A DNA stretch of 64,000 bases from Heliocybe sulcata (lineage: Eukaryota; Basidiomycota; Agaricomycetes; Gloeophyllales; Gloeophyllaceae). Location of the stretch: contig ML213504.1 of NCBI GenBank assembly GCA_004369045.1, positions 777,508-841,507 of the forward strand, written 5' to 3'. This document shows positions 36,510 to 48,837 of this stretch, in pieces. The position numbers and the translations under genes were made by a program. Positions within the stretch are counted from its first letter, which is position 1, and each line of letters begins with the position of its first letter. The notes beneath the pieces were generated by a model. The model searched no databases, was not told where the DNA came from, and saw nothing but the letters and a program-made list of their open reading frames with translations.

Positions 36510-39500
36510 TGAAGACCGGCGGATGGGGATATGGTACCGCGCGCAAGACTTGGTGGGAGGAGGGGGAGGGGAGGGGGATTGGACTTGGGGGACGGTGCTG
36601 TGGATATATATTTTATTTGTGGGTTGGGTCTGAATGTTTATTCGTATAGCTCTGTCGTCGTCAATGTAGTCTGTGTAGTTTCGGTTTAATGACGGATGTA
36701 TTGCATGAGGTGTTTGTGGTGTGTCGTGTCGGAGTTGGTGGTACTTGGTCTGTCTTGTGTGGGTAGATGGTCTCCGTTTTCTGATGAGAAAGTGCGCTGA
36801 TGTGTTGGTGATAGGTTTTGTGTGATGCGAACTTTGGACCGGGGAATTCTGCATGAGTCTGTGGAAACGAGCCGTTCTAGGAGATGTGTTGAATTTTTCA
36901 ACGCGATGGATGCTGCAATTACAGCATTCATCGGTTTGAAAGGTTCAGGGTCTCCTTGTCGGTCTCCGGATCCAGGTGCACTGTGTTATCTGAATCTGCG
37001 TTGGTCGCTTATTTACGCTGTTAATGTTGAGGACATAAAGCTGACGGTTCGGTTGGAGATGAGTACTCGTGTGTGCTGGGATTTTTTGAGGGCGGGTTGG
37101 GTTGTCTACAGGAATCGGCTCGGTGTGGAGTGGCTGGATAGGGTACCCCTGGTAATGATAGAGGTGTGTACGGTACGTGCCTCCTCCAACAGGCGATCGA
37201 CGGCTGAAGTGTGGATATTTTGGGACAGGCTCGTCACCGGGCCTTTAGGTTTCAATTTGGACGGCGGTGGATTTATGTGGGGGCAGGTGTGTTCCGATAT
37301 TCAAATTTGAGGGTCGAAGATGAATTGGCAGCGTGCCGGAACGCCAGGACGGCGGGTGGTTGCGTGCTCGCTGATTTGAAGGGCGTGGGCAAGGTAAGGA
37401 ATTGGTTCGGAACCCGAGTCCCACTGTCGTTGAAGTTGCCGTAAATTGCATGGTGAATTTGGCGTTCTGGGGCGAGGGGTATTGTATTGTCCGGGCGCGC
37501 GTCACTGGACTTTGAAGCAGGGGTTCATCTTCCAATGACAGGTCTACGGACAGCGAGAGAGAACGCCTGGACAACGTGTTTACGCTGGCTGCCCGCTTGG
37601 ATCCGTTGTGGGTGGTATCTTTTAAGTTTCTGTTCCTATTCCCTTTGTAATGTCTGATATTGTCTTTGCTGAAGATGTCCAGGCTTCTCGAGTCGTTGGA
37701 CACGTCCTTGACTGCAATAGGATACTCCGCGGTAATTGCATGTTGGGGACATCGCCTTCGGCTGGATCTCCTCGGCTGTGAATTTAGCCCTCTCAGGAGA
37801 CGTTTCTGGTGCAGGATTCCCTCTTACTGCAGGCAGTTGGTTGCTCGTCGTGCAGGTTTCGTAAGTACTCTACCCAATATGCTCTATCGGTGCATTTAGA
37901 CACAAGTGGCAGGATATCTAGCAAAGATACCCGTTCTGCCTGCCAGCTCTCTTTCACATCGAGATGTATAATGTTGCGGCCATGCTCGAGGAACCTCATT
38001 CCCAAGGCGCTGCAGGGCCAGACAAGTTCTATCCGACATCGCATCCGCAATAGACAAATACTCAACGCAGTGCATACTAAACACAGCATCAGAGCACCTA
38101 CACCCTTCATTCAAACTCTCTTACAGCCAGATCTCTACCTCGATCTGGCGACCGAGGACGTGGTCACCTAGGCGCCGACGACATCCCATTCAGCGGGCAG
38201 GCGTCTTCCTTCTTTCCGGCGGGCCATCGTTCTCGTGTTCGGGCTCCAGTGGCCGGGGATCTTGCTTCCGTTTCAATACGATCCAGCGAGTCGACCAAAT
38301 CTGACCTGGCTCCTGGGATGCGTGCGTTTAGCCTTTGCGGCTTCTTGCTGAGGTCCGCGGTTTTGGACGCCGATCGTGGACGAGAAGGTCGTTTCGATGG
38401 TTGAAAGTCGACCGTCAAGTATGACGTCTGCTAGTCACTTCATTGAAGTTGTTGCGATAGTGATTTCATTCTGCTGTGAGTGTAAATGCCAGTATAGCAA
38501 TTATTCTTCGTCTCCTTGACGCCGCTTGACTTGGCTGTAGACGTCGTTTTATTACTGGTTCTGTCGGTAAGGCCAGTATTTCGTTATTTTCGTGACTGCA
38601 CGGAAACTGCTGTCGTGTGCCCATATTCATACTTGACCGAGACCGACTTCAGCTTGGCCTGCGCGACTGATGTGTACATTTACACTTCGTGTCTCTGATT
38701 TTCATTCCGAGTTAGACGGGGGACACGGAAGGATTTCATTACAGCTCACTTGAAACGTTAAAAAGGAAAACTTTGTGGCGTCTAGGTTATGTCCTGGCAC
38801 ACAGAAAACCCCCCAGGGCTTACGCAATTTACGACGCAATGCTGCAGGTTCGTGCGTATGCCATGGACTGCTTAATGCCTAACAATGCAATGCTGGCGTT
38901 GTCTTGCAGGTGATGACATTGATGGCATACTAAGTACTCGTATGCACGCGCCCTGCTTGTGCAACTCTTCTTCCGCGATGATATCCTATCTACGCGATCG
39001 CTCCAACGACCCGTCTGCTGCCAGCCCAGATCTCCGGGCTCGTCGACGACGTATCGCAGGCGGTGCCATCCGCCATGGCATAACGGGACTTGACCTATCG
39101 CCGCCGCATGGGTTAGCTCGCGCATGTTTGGTGCACTGCCGCCGACGTCTACGCGATCGTCAGGCGTGGATGCCATCCGCGATGGCCCTCACCTAGCACT
39201 GGTCATCGATCATCTTGGACATGATCTGTACATGTCTTTCTGAGTTGGTCAGAGGTACAGGCGCGATAGTACTTTTGCTGTGCTTTATTACTTCCACACT
39301 GTGCCTAAGGACTGGCTTGAATCTTCTCGATTACTAGAACTCAGTACTCAGTCGTTGATACATACCCGAAGGCACCTATCCTCCAAGAGGAGCAATATTA
39401 CAGGGTGATTGATCTATATCAATCGAATGCTGGAGCATAAATGGAGAACTGGAACAGCGGTAGTGGAGGTGGAATCACTGAGATCTTTTGGCCATCGTCC

Positions 39501-39635
39501 ATGAGAGGTCCTTCATTCCAGCTCGACACCCGCCACATCGTCTTAATTTGGATATGGACATTGCCTTGTACGGGTGCCGTCACACCTTCGTCACACACAG
39601 TCTCTCTTCAGACTCCTGCTAAGGCGGAAACCCTA
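36510..39635. other. 3.1 kb gene-poor region
   Basis: No convincing gene. The plus strand stays strongly G/T-rich to about 37.3 kb. Frames seen are 36825-37310 (+, about 160 codons, no domain), 37793-38110 and 38164-38418 (-, the latter basic with no ATG in frame), and 38829-39176 (-). I could not join them into a protein. It could hold long non-coding transcripts or a decayed gene. Confidence 0.4.
36825..37310 (+). CDS. Orphan open frame, doubtful
   Basis: An intronless frame of about 160 codons from an ATG at 36825. Its translation contains aromatic-rich segments (STRVCWDFLRAGWVVYRNRLGVEW) but no domain, signal peptide or repeat that I recognise. It lies in the G/T-rich stretch after the LON gene, where stop codons may be rare by composition. 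Included only because it is the longest plus-strand frame in the gap. Confidence 0.15.
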   Translation: MRTLDRGILHESVETSRSRRCVEFFNAMDAAITAFIGLKGSGSPCRSPDPGALCYLNLRWSLIYAVNVEDIKLTVRLEMSTRVCWDFLRAGWVVYRNRLGVEWLDRVPLVMIEVCTVRASSNRRSTAEVWIFWDRLVTGPLGFNLDGGGFMWGQVCSDIQI

Positions 39636-40437
39636 ATGGCCAAGGACAAGTCGGAAAAGAAGGACAAGAAGAGGAGGGAAAGTCAGGCGGTTGAGGAGGT
39701 CGAGGCCGACGTCGCGGTGACGAGCATGCAGGATGTCGAGATGGAACCGGTTGACGCGGAGTCGGTAAAGGTGAGTAGCCTGGCCTTAAAACACTTGCAT
39801 GTTTAGTTCAGAATTGACACTATGAGCGGATGATGACTTGACTAGGTGAAGAAGAAGTCGAAGAAGGACGCGGACGAGATCGTCATTCCTCTGGACGAGC
39901 TCTCTCCCATAGCCCAGCCGCTCGCGCAGAAGAAACTGCTGAAAAAACTGCACAAGACCATTAAGCGAGGTGTGCTCGTTATGACATTGCTGTACACCCC
40001 GTTCTGAGCTCATATCTATAATCGTTGTAGCTTCGAAAGCTCGGCAAGTGAAGAGGGGTGTCAAGGAGGTTGTGAAGGGGATCAGGAAGGGCGAGAGAGG
40101 GTGCGTTACCCTGCGTCGTTCAGAGTGCCCAATACCCATCGCTAGTTTCCCCAGACTACTCGTCCTTGCTGCTGATATCACTCCCATGGATATCATCTCC
40201 CATCTCCCGGTCCTCAGCGAAGAGGCACAGGTCGCTTACGTCTTCGTACCTTCAAAAGAAGAGCTGGGTCACTCCAGTTCAACAAAACGACCCACAAGTT
40301 GTGTCATGATCTGTCCCGACCAAAAGAAGAAGGTCAAGCGAAAGGAGGGCGAAGAGAAGGAGACGGAGGATTACAAGGAGCTGTATGATGAGTGTCTGAA
40401 GGAGGTACAAAAGATGGATGCGCAGGTCGTGTTCTGA
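39636..40437 (+). CDS. NHP2: H/ACA snoRNP protein NHP2
   Basis: Four exons (39636-39770,39846-39969,40031-40100,40155-40437) give 203 residues. A Lys/Glu-rich N-terminal tail precedes the L7Ae/Nhp2 core: SPIAQPLAQKKLLKKLHKTIKRASKARQVKRGVKEVVKGIRKGERG, then LLVLAADITPMDIISHLPVLSEEAQVAYVFVPSKEELGHSSSTKRPTSCVMI. These read continuously only after splicing. NHP2 binds H/ACA guide RNAs in the nucleolus and supports rRNA pseudouridylation and processing. The C-terminal Lys/Glu stretch is longer than in yeast. Strong match. Confidence 0.94.
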
Positions 40438-40692
40438 TATCATGTCTCTCTCCTTTGCTTGCATGCTGCTACCAGGACTTGCCAGTATACGTATTTTAAT
40501 GTCCTGAACGGCAGTAAGTAGCGGAAACATCGCAGCCAGGCACTTGTGATCGGCTCAAGAAAGTTCAAAGCCGTAGCGAGGTTCTCACGTTCTGTATTTA
40601 CATCTGCTGGCAACAGTCCCGCCGAGTGCAAAATCCACACATAGTTCCACGTCTCCTGCTCTCCCCTCCGTCTCTCCTTTACTGTCCTTGCA

Positions 40693-42495
40693 ATGGCACC
40701 TAAAGCTAAGCCCGCCGCAAATGGTACCGCGTCAAAAGCTGCGAAAGCTACACCATCTACCAGCCGTACATCCACTCCAGTTCCGGCAAAGGTAGATGCT
40801 GCTCAGGACGGCCAGGCTGCACCGACATCTGGCTCCGGGAGACCTGACAAGGCTGCGTACGACGCCGAGCAAGCTAAACTAAAGGCTGAGATAGACGCGG
40901 TCCAGGTTAAGCTCGTACGTATAGCCGTCTGCTTGGTCTGCGGCTTGACCATACCTTATCCTGCTTTCCCTAGAATGCCATCAAGGACAAGATTGGCCTC
41001 GCGTCCAACAGGCCCAACGGTGCAAATGACAGGCGGACGCAGCTGCGCTCAGAACTGGACAGTCTCCGATCCCAGCAGGGCGGCAACAAGGCTGCTCGTG
41101 GAAAGGTCCTCGATCAGCTGAAGTCACTCCAAGACGGCGTCCAGAAAAAGGTGCGGTTTGTCAACTGGGGTCGTACGATGCACTGGTGCTGATTCCGGTC
41201 TCAGGTTAAGGACCTTCAGGCTGCCAAGGCAAAGGTGCCGTTCAAGACCGTCCCCGAGCTTGAGGCACATATCAAGTACTTGCCCAACGACGCTATCTAC
41301 GACTAATGACTAATTGTGTGTTCATAGAAACCTGGAAAAGCAAGTCGAATCCGGGAACCTGAAGCTTGCCGATGAAAAGCGCACTCTGCAGGAGATCAGC
41401 CAACTGAAGCGTGCCCGGCGGACGGTCGAGGGTTTCCAGGCAGAGCAGGATTCGATTGACGCAGACCGTGCTGCCGCAGATGAACTGCGAAAACAGCTTG
41501 ACGATCCCGAAGCCAAGGCCATCTCCGAGCGCTATGACGCGATCAAGGCTGAGCTTGATGAGCTCAAGAAGGAGGGTGACGAGGCATATGCAAACCGCAG
41601 CAAGCTTATGGACGAGCGCACAGCTATCCAGAAGGAGCTTGACGGTCTTTGGGCTCAGAAGAAGGAGGCGACGCAGCAGTACCGAGAAGCTAACGATCGG
41701 CACTGGCAGAAGGTTAATGAAGATCGAGCCAGGCGAGCGGAGAGGGCACGTGCGCAGCGCGCGGCTGAGGAGGACGAAAAGAAGCAGAAGCTCGTTGAGC
41801 GTCTCCGCGAGGAGGCCTCCGTCCCTGCTTTCCAGACTCAGATCGAGGACTGTCAGACGCTGATTGACTACTTTTCCGGTAACTCGACCACCGCCGCCCT
41901 GTCCACAGCTTCTTTGCCGGCGCGGGAAGAAGTTGCTGGTGTTCCCAAGCTGGAATTGCGAAAGGTCGATGGGGACGCGCAGGAGGGCATGGTCGTGCGG
42001 AAGAAGAAAGGGGACGACGATGAGTCGTACTTCGTTGGTGGTAGTGGCAAGGGTAAGAAGGGCAAGAAGGGTAATGCTAAACAGGAGGCAAGCACACCGA
42101 CCAGCTCGCAATTCAATCTGCCCTTCGGCACCTTGACCGCCCTCCTTCAACTGTCAATACCACCACCGTCCAACGCTACAGAGGTGCCCCGCGTCATCGA
42201 GGACCTCAAGACAAAAAAGGCTTGGTTCGAAGCCAACCAGAACCGTGTCACGGCCGAAAACGTCTCCAAGGCTGAAGCTGAGATTCAGCGTATCACTGGC
42301 AAGGGTAAGGCCGCACCCACGCCAGATACTGAGGTCACACCTCCAAATGGTGGGGGCGAGATGCCCGCGGAGCCAGCGCCGACGCCGAAGGTCTTGGACG
42401 TCCCTTCCCTCGCTGTTCCCAGTGAGGAGGTGATAGACAAGTTAGAGACCGTGCAGGAGAACGGTGATGCCCCTTCATCGGCGGCAGAGGAGTAG
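40693..42495 (+). CDS. BFR1: BFR1-like mRNP / nuclear segregation protein
   Basis: Four exons (40693-40914,40974-41150,41205-41275,41328-42495) give 545 residues. After an Ala/Pro/Thr-rich start, the protein is one long charged coiled coil (AAYDAEQAKLKAEIDAVQ, DRRTQLRSELDSLRSQQGG, ADEKRTLQEISQLKRARRTVEGF), then ASVPAFQTQIEDCQTLIDYFSG, a Lys-rich KGKKGKKGN linker and a Pro/Glu-rich tail. This pattern matches yeast Bfr1, a polysome- and ER-associated RNA-binding protein first found as a suppressor of brefeldin A sensitivity and linked to chromosome segregation. The gene lies about 250 bases after NHP2 on the same strand. Confidence 0.88.
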
Positions 42496-42834
42496 TGCAC
42501 TGTATTCATGTTGCATGTATCTATCGGGCGCGCATGTGTTTCGGTCACCACTCAGTCTTATGGACGCAATTCATTTATTTCGCGGAACATATTTAGATTG
42601 AGCAATAATTATGGTATATACGGATAGTCCACTTGACGTGTCCATCGAAACGGAGATATACAGCGAAGGAGTGGCAGGGTCAGTGAGATAGGCACAGGAA
42701 TACAACTTTTAATGAGGACGCAAGCATGCACAAGAGAATTAGATGTGAATAATATAGGCTCAAATATGCGCAATAATGTATCCAACGGCCCAATGAGGAG
42801 GAAATGAGTGGCCAGAGCGGCTTGTCTTGCGATC
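42496..42834. other. Convergent 3' region
   Basis: About 340 bases between the BFR1 stop and the RFX stop. A/T-rich, with AATAAT-type stretches that fit polyadenylation signals for both genes. No gene is supported. Confidence 0.5.
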
Positions 42835-45809
42835 TCATGCTGAAGGCTCCGCCTTCACAGGGTCCGCTTCGTGTTCGGACTCGCTATGGACAGAGTCGAC
42901 AGACGGGGTCATACCCAAATCATGGGGAGCGAAGGCAGTAACATCAAATGAGTTCGCAGAGCTGTAGTCGGCGAACGGCAGTCCTGTTTGGTGGACAGCC
43001 GGCATAGCATCGTCGTGAGGGGTAGCGGCATCCAAGTAGGGAAGGGTACCGTAGGCGTCTGAGCTGAACGCTGTGGACGACGGATCCAGCGTCCCGGCGG
43101 GGAAGGGGTCTTGTTGGAGAGCAGCGAGCATGCTGGAGGTCGTAGGGGTGATGACGCTGACGCCGTGAGATGGCCGGGCATCGAGGCTAGCGCCGAAACT
43201 CTCTTGACCAGCCATGGGTGACAAAGAGAAGTAAGGCTGATGCATGACCGGCTCCACCGACGCCGCCACCGAGTTGGTAGAAAGCGCGACACTCCTGAGC
43301 ACGTTCACGCTGATCCAGTCACTAAAGGTATGGTCAGCTTAATGCCACATGAATAACGAAAGCCACGCACTCAAGGAACAACTTCAGAATCTGGAATGCG
43401 CCGAACGAGGGATCGCTACGGATAGTCTGATAGTGGCGGATTAGCAAAGCTGGCGAATCTTCCGTGTATGCTGCTTACCAGATCCCGCATGACTTGGCTC
43501 GTTACATAGCCCCAACGGATTAGGACACTCCTCGAACTCATGGTGCTCCTATCGTCCGATCCAGCAGCCCGTCCAGCACCCATCAGACGCTCACAGCATT
43601 TGTCCGCCCACGCCATAACATCCCTAACGGGCTCCTGGCTCTTCATCAAGGAATCCATCACGGTGACGAACTCGACCTCCAATAGCTGGACGAGGTCTTC
43701 ATGGCGGCAATTGCATACCAGCGCCGACTGGTTCCGGACAGACTCAAAATCTATCTTCTGCCACGATCGCCGCATCTCATTCAACTGCTTCTGGTTTGTC
43801 AGAACCGTGTTGAGTGCTTGGGTGACCTGATAAATATCGAGGAATCGCACTGCGCACGAGTATCAGCTCCGTACTTCCGGACATGATCTGATGTTGATCA
43901 CTCACAGACAAGATGGCCAAAACGCGCGCCCAACTCCACTTTCGGCTCAACGAAAGTGTTTCCGTATCCTTCGAGCGCGACCAGCAAGATCTTTTCCATC
44001 TTGTCAGCAAGCTGACGAAGACTTGTCAAGGAAGCAGTTGGTATCGGGGACAACATCTGCGAGCGCAGGATTTCAAGAATTTCCTATGCAGACAAACTTA
44101 GAATACGATATGTAATCGGAACCAATAAGACACTCACATCGTACACGATGGCATCAGCCTTGGCCATTAGCCCAGCAACAGCCGGTGCATGGACGACTTC
44201 CCGGTGGTTACCAGTTAGACTGGTCCAGAATGATCGCAGATGCATCTCGAACTGATCAAATCTGAACGATCGTACGCTCTCCAATAGCGAATCCAGATGA
44301 TCCTGGAACCACACCCAAACTTCGCGCGCAGCAAGACCTTGTGGGGACGTAGAGCTGGCACCCACGGCTTCCTCAATGGAGGGGAAATGGGGCAACTGCC
44401 GCACGGAAATCGGCTGCTGCGTTGCTAAGTAGGAAGCAGGCACCCCAGCGTTACCGGCAGGAGGTGAATTTGACGACAGACGGTTTGGGTCTGACTGGGC
44501 ATGTCGACGGATAGCCGGAAAAGATGACGACGCGGGCCTCTGAGACGCTTGCGCTTGGGCGAGCAAGTTGTTCACGGTAGGGGTCTTGTCGATGATATCG
44601 TCCTGGTAATGAGCCGACTCTTTCAAGCTGAGATTTAGCGAGTTCCGTTTGGACGCGCGGGCAGAGCTGGGGCCCTCAGATTCATCGTCCTCGTCTTCAT
44701 CTGATCTCTCTTCACTCCTGGTATGCGGATGCTCGTTGGCTAACCTCGCAGCATTGATGGACGACTGAGCGGCGTTGTTGTTGGACTTGCGAACAAAGTC
44801 TTGCAAGAACTCGGCTTCGGCCGAAGTCGCCGGACGTATGCCACAATCTGACAGAAAAATTGACAACGCGATCAAGTGCATCGAAGAGGGCCACCTACAA
44901 TGGTATTTGCTATTCCCCCTGACTCCTAGCCTGCGAGTTTTGATTGTCGGAAAGCAAAGCCGGATAGCTTTGCCTAGTGTCGCAGTATTGATGTGAGGTA
45001 TCCCATATTGATCGCAGACCCTTTGATAAGAGCAATACAAGCCTTGACGCGGTACATTGCCGTCAGGGTACGGTGCGTAATTTGCAGTAAGCCTGCGAAG
45101 AGGTAAATACCAGTGCCACTCGCGATAGGGGTGCCACTTACCATGCCTGAACGAAAATCTGCTTCGCCCTGTCTGAAGCGCTCGTCGTGGTGGCAGCACG
45201 GACGTTCGCCGCCAACTTCTCCAATGCGTGGTCGGGACTGAGTGTCATCCTCCCCAATGCTCCTGCAGTGCTCATGGCCTCTGGACTCGCGTGTGTGATC
45301 GGTGAACTGCCGTAGATACTGTAGTCCGGTTGGGGGCTGAGGAACATGGAGATGTCCTCGGTCTCGCTCGACGAAGAGTGGACGCTCTCTGTATCGCGGG
45401 GGTATGGCGAGGGTCGGATGGCCCCTCTGATGTACGTGGGGCGCAGCGGGCCCTTCAGTGAGGGGTTGCCGAGGTTGTGGTTGGGAGGAGAATCGCCAGG
45501 CGATGCGAGGTCGGTGGAGGAGAGGGAGTAGCCGGAAGAAAAGGAGGCACCTGAGTTGTGGCGGACGTGCTGCTCGGTGGGGAGAGAGTTTGGCCGTGCG
45601 AGGGGATGATAGGACGCACGATAGTCTTCGGCAGATGGGGGAATGATCCCCGATGTTCTCAGCAGGCCCCCCTGAGAAGACTGAGGACGTGAGCCAGGGT
45701 TGTGCGAGGAGGACGAGGAGAAGGAGTTTGAGCGCGAATGGACAGGGTGTTGGGGCATGAAGTCGATGGGCATGTTAGCGGCCATCATCTGCATGTTTAC
45801 AGCGGCCAT
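42835..45809 (-). CDS. RFX-family winged-helix transcription factor
   Basis: A multi-exon gene starting at the Met of a Met/Asn/Pro/Ser-rich activation-type region. The RFX DNA-binding domain is at about residues 205-275: AKQIFVQAWLTANYAPYPDGNVPRQGLYCSYQRVC, then [30 protein letters not shown], continuing across an intron to CGIRP. The downstream region includes VWVWFQDHLDSLLESVRSFRFDQFEMHLRSFW and a long helical section near FLDIYQVTQALNTVLTNQKQL, as in fungal RFX proteins. Homologues are yeast Crt1/Rfx1 (represses RNR genes until DNA damage) and S. pombe Sak1. It ends in a Ser/Pro-rich acidic tail. The possible link with the Spd1-like gene in this window is by pathway only. Strong domain match; exact exon borders not all traced. 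Confidence 0.93.
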
Positions 45810-46241
45810 GCGTAGAAATTAAGCGAGTTAACGAATGTGGGATACAAGGACGGCCCAGCCGACGGAATCAAAGCAATAACGAAGGGAAAGGCGGGCCAGC
45901 AGACGAAGAGAAAGGCAGGCAGCCGATAGCGAAAGGGCAGTGCAGATGATGGTCCTGATGAAACCGTATACACACCACTCTAGCGCGAGAAAGAATCAGG
46001 TCCCGGGGCAAGGGGGTATATAGCAAGCAGGCGAAAGGTCAACCGTATACGCCTCGTCGGCAGTCCAGATCTACGTGGGCTTGGTGGTCAAGGCAACGTA
46101 CCGCTATAGTGGGCGATTTGCAAGAAACAACCCGTGCGCTTATTTGCGGCCTCTTCTTATGACCCTTTGGGCCGCCGGTCACCTCCTTTTGATCCGGCCA
46201 AGACATATCATCATCTGCTACAAGTCACGGAACGCCTTGTT
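45810..46241. other. Intergenic, no supported gene
   Basis: About 430 bases between the RFX start and the endopolyphosphatase stop, both genes on the minus strand. Probably the RFX promoter and the polyphosphatase 3' UTR. Plus-strand frames here are featureless. Confidence 0.5.
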
Positions 46242-48837
46242 CTACCCCTCCCGACCCCCCTGGTACATGTATTTCTTAAACTGCCTCCGCAGCTCTGCCT
46301 CCTTCTTTGGCCTCGCAAGCCTCTGCGCCAGTTCCACCCACGCCGGGATGGTCAGATCTCGCATCTGATACGGCGCGAATTTCGACTCCGTGACCGTGCT
46401 GTTGCGCAGTGATCGTGGAAGATGGCGGAGGGGGATTGGGTATTTAAACTTGGATGCCACCAGGTCCGCCGGCGGGTGCAATGCGCTAACCGGGAACGTC
46501 GTGTACTCCAGCTTGAACTTGGGCTTACGCGTCTTGCTCGACCCGTTTAATCGTTTTTTCCGGATATTGTACTGTGCGTCACCACCGTCAGCAACCTCGT
46601 CGTCAAAGGCCCATCGGCTGCTCTCACACACCTGCGCATACCCTAGTGGGGTCCAGAGAGTGTTCGTACGCGATGGCGCATCGCCATCGGAATGCCACGG
46701 CTTATCCAGCTGGCACCACCACGTCTCCTGGTACGCAGAGCCCTTTTTACACGCTTGTTTCCGATCCAACGTTGGCCCATGTCCTTTTCTCCTGGACAAT
46801 TCCGAATACTTCTTCGGGGCTCCGGTGATATTGTACGCGAATATCCGGAAGGAAGGCAAATAAGGGTTCGGGACCACGGACGGTGCAACATTCACGACGG
46901 CAAACTGGTCGTGGTCTATGTGCTTGGCCTTGGGCAACGCGGAGAAATCCTGTATAAGCTCGCGATAGAGCTTGTCCTTCTTCTTCTTGAGAGGACCTAT
47001 AGGATCACTCCCGTTCATGTACCCTCCAGAGTTCTCGTCTAGGGGGACGTCCAAATCTCTCGCTTCAATGAGAGTAAACTGCTCTTGACGTAAGCTCTCC
47101 ATAGATGGATTCCGCCGGGCGTCCACTTACATGGTCTGCATTCATATGCTGAAAGGAATCAGCTGGCTTAGAATGAGAATATATCGCCGCACTTACCCCG
47201 AAAACATGACCCAGGATCGTGTCCTGGTATCTCAAAGCCATCTCGGCATACCGTACATACTGGATCCGTATAACGTCAGATCAAGCTCCGGCGGCAAGGC
47301 CTCGAACGGACTCACACACTCCGGAAAGTAGTTTCCTGGTGTCGGCGGGACGTGACCCTGTTTGTCGGGAAGTTGCGAGCCGTGTGACTGGAAGAAAAAG
47401 GGTAGAGCATACCGACAACCAGACCTAAAAGCACATGGCCCAGGGTTGAATGTATGCAGGAGAAGGATCCGCAATGCAAATACCTTCATGCTCCTTTGGC
47501 GGTACATCTCCAGCTGTACCTCCAGCCAGTCTAACTGCAGGTTGCCGGGATCATCTCTCTCCTTGAACTCGCATCCTCCCACAGCTAATAATAGCAATGA
47601 AAGCCGGTCAGTAGGAATCACGGATCCGCCACACGCATACAGCCACCTTTGTTGGAATCATAGAAATACATTGTGTTGAGACTGACGACTGCCAGATGGT
47701 CAGGGATGACCTCAGCGGAGTAATATGCTCCTCGTTGGAAGACTTGCAGCGAGGGGAAAGGGATGAACGCCTTCCAGATCCTGAGACATCCGTCAACCCG
47801 GATTTCCACTCTGGCAGCGGGGAGCTCACGATGAATACTCATGCGTAATATCATTCGGGCCTTGAAAGATTGTTGTTAGGCAATGAGATGTCACGACTGC
47901 CAATGGCATACCTGGCATCAAGATATTCTACGAATTCGGAAGATGGTCAGACGACGGATTGATGAGTGCAAAATGAATTTTACGTGTGCTATATGGCAGG
48001 TGAGCGCTGGATCATGTCAATAATGAGGGGACACCTTACGCCAGACATCGTTATTTCCTGCGTTGCGGAGGAAAAAATCTCAGTATGCTCTGGGGACGCC
48101 ACATGAAGCCTGCTGCGTACCTAGACTCGGCACCACTGGGATTCCTTTACTAAGAAATACCTCCTGCATCTTATTCGCCATGACTCGATTCAGATGGTAT
48201 ATCTCATCGGTCGTTCGAGGGCGCCTGCGATCGTTATCATGTCTGCATATCTGGTCAGACGAAGGGCCCGTAGGGCGGAATGCCTCGAGGAGCATCACCT
48301 GGCATTGTCACCCGTCCCTGGCTACATCATCAGCGGCGCACACCGTGGTGGAGGAACGACAAACATATGACAAAATCAATATCATCCGTCCACTTCTTGT
48401 CCAGATAGTCCAGCGTGAAATTCGTCAGACTGAACGGTGAATCGCAATCGCTAGCGATGCATGTGCGTTCATATCAATACACATAGCAGCCCTGTGCAGG
48501 AAAGAGTGCCCGAACCTAAAGGGCGTCCCGTAATAGCCAGCGCGCGTCTTGTCCTTCTTTGGTTTCTTCCTATGGCACGCCGACTTTTCCGAGGCACCTG
48601 GGCTGTAGTGCGGATCTGGATGCATGTCCGTTATGTGCAGGAATCGCCCTTGGAGCTTGCGTTTGGCCACTGGAGTGTCGTGTGAGCAATACAGCCGGTA
48701 AAATCCTCTGCAATACATCGGAAGCACATACCAGCTGGCTGGACATCGAAGGGCACCTGAGCAGGTGCTGCGTAGAGTGGGTTGAATACGAGAGCCAGAA
48801 CCAAGACCCTCAGAGCCCTGGAGCGTATCATGGACAT
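46242..48837 (-). CDS. PPN1: Endopolyphosphatase
   Basis: The start Met heads a hydrophobic signal or anchor (ALRVLVLALVFNPLYAAPA). The metallophosphoesterase motifs follow in order: GRFLHITDMHPDPHY, then [20 protein letters not shown], later the polyphosphatase-type GHVPPTPGNYFPEC. The C-terminal section has IFAYNITGAPKKYSELSRR and ends QFKKYMYQGGREG. Homologues cleave long-chain polyphosphate in the vacuole. The GDN segment comes from a 19-nt exon at 48299-48317. The catalytic Asp/His/Asn ligands in the traced motifs are present. Many small exons; not every border was traced. Confidence 0.92.

Noticed and set aside
38164-38418. A basic 84-codon minus-strand frame (PSKRPSRPRSASKTADLSKK)
   Set aside because: No in-frame ATG, and I could not link it by introns to neighbouring frames. 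Composition alone is not enough.
41293-42150. A 285-codon minus-strand frame opposite BFR1
   Set aside because: A Leu-rich mirror of a Lys/Glu coiled coil; stops are absent because of codon bias. BFR1 is well supported.
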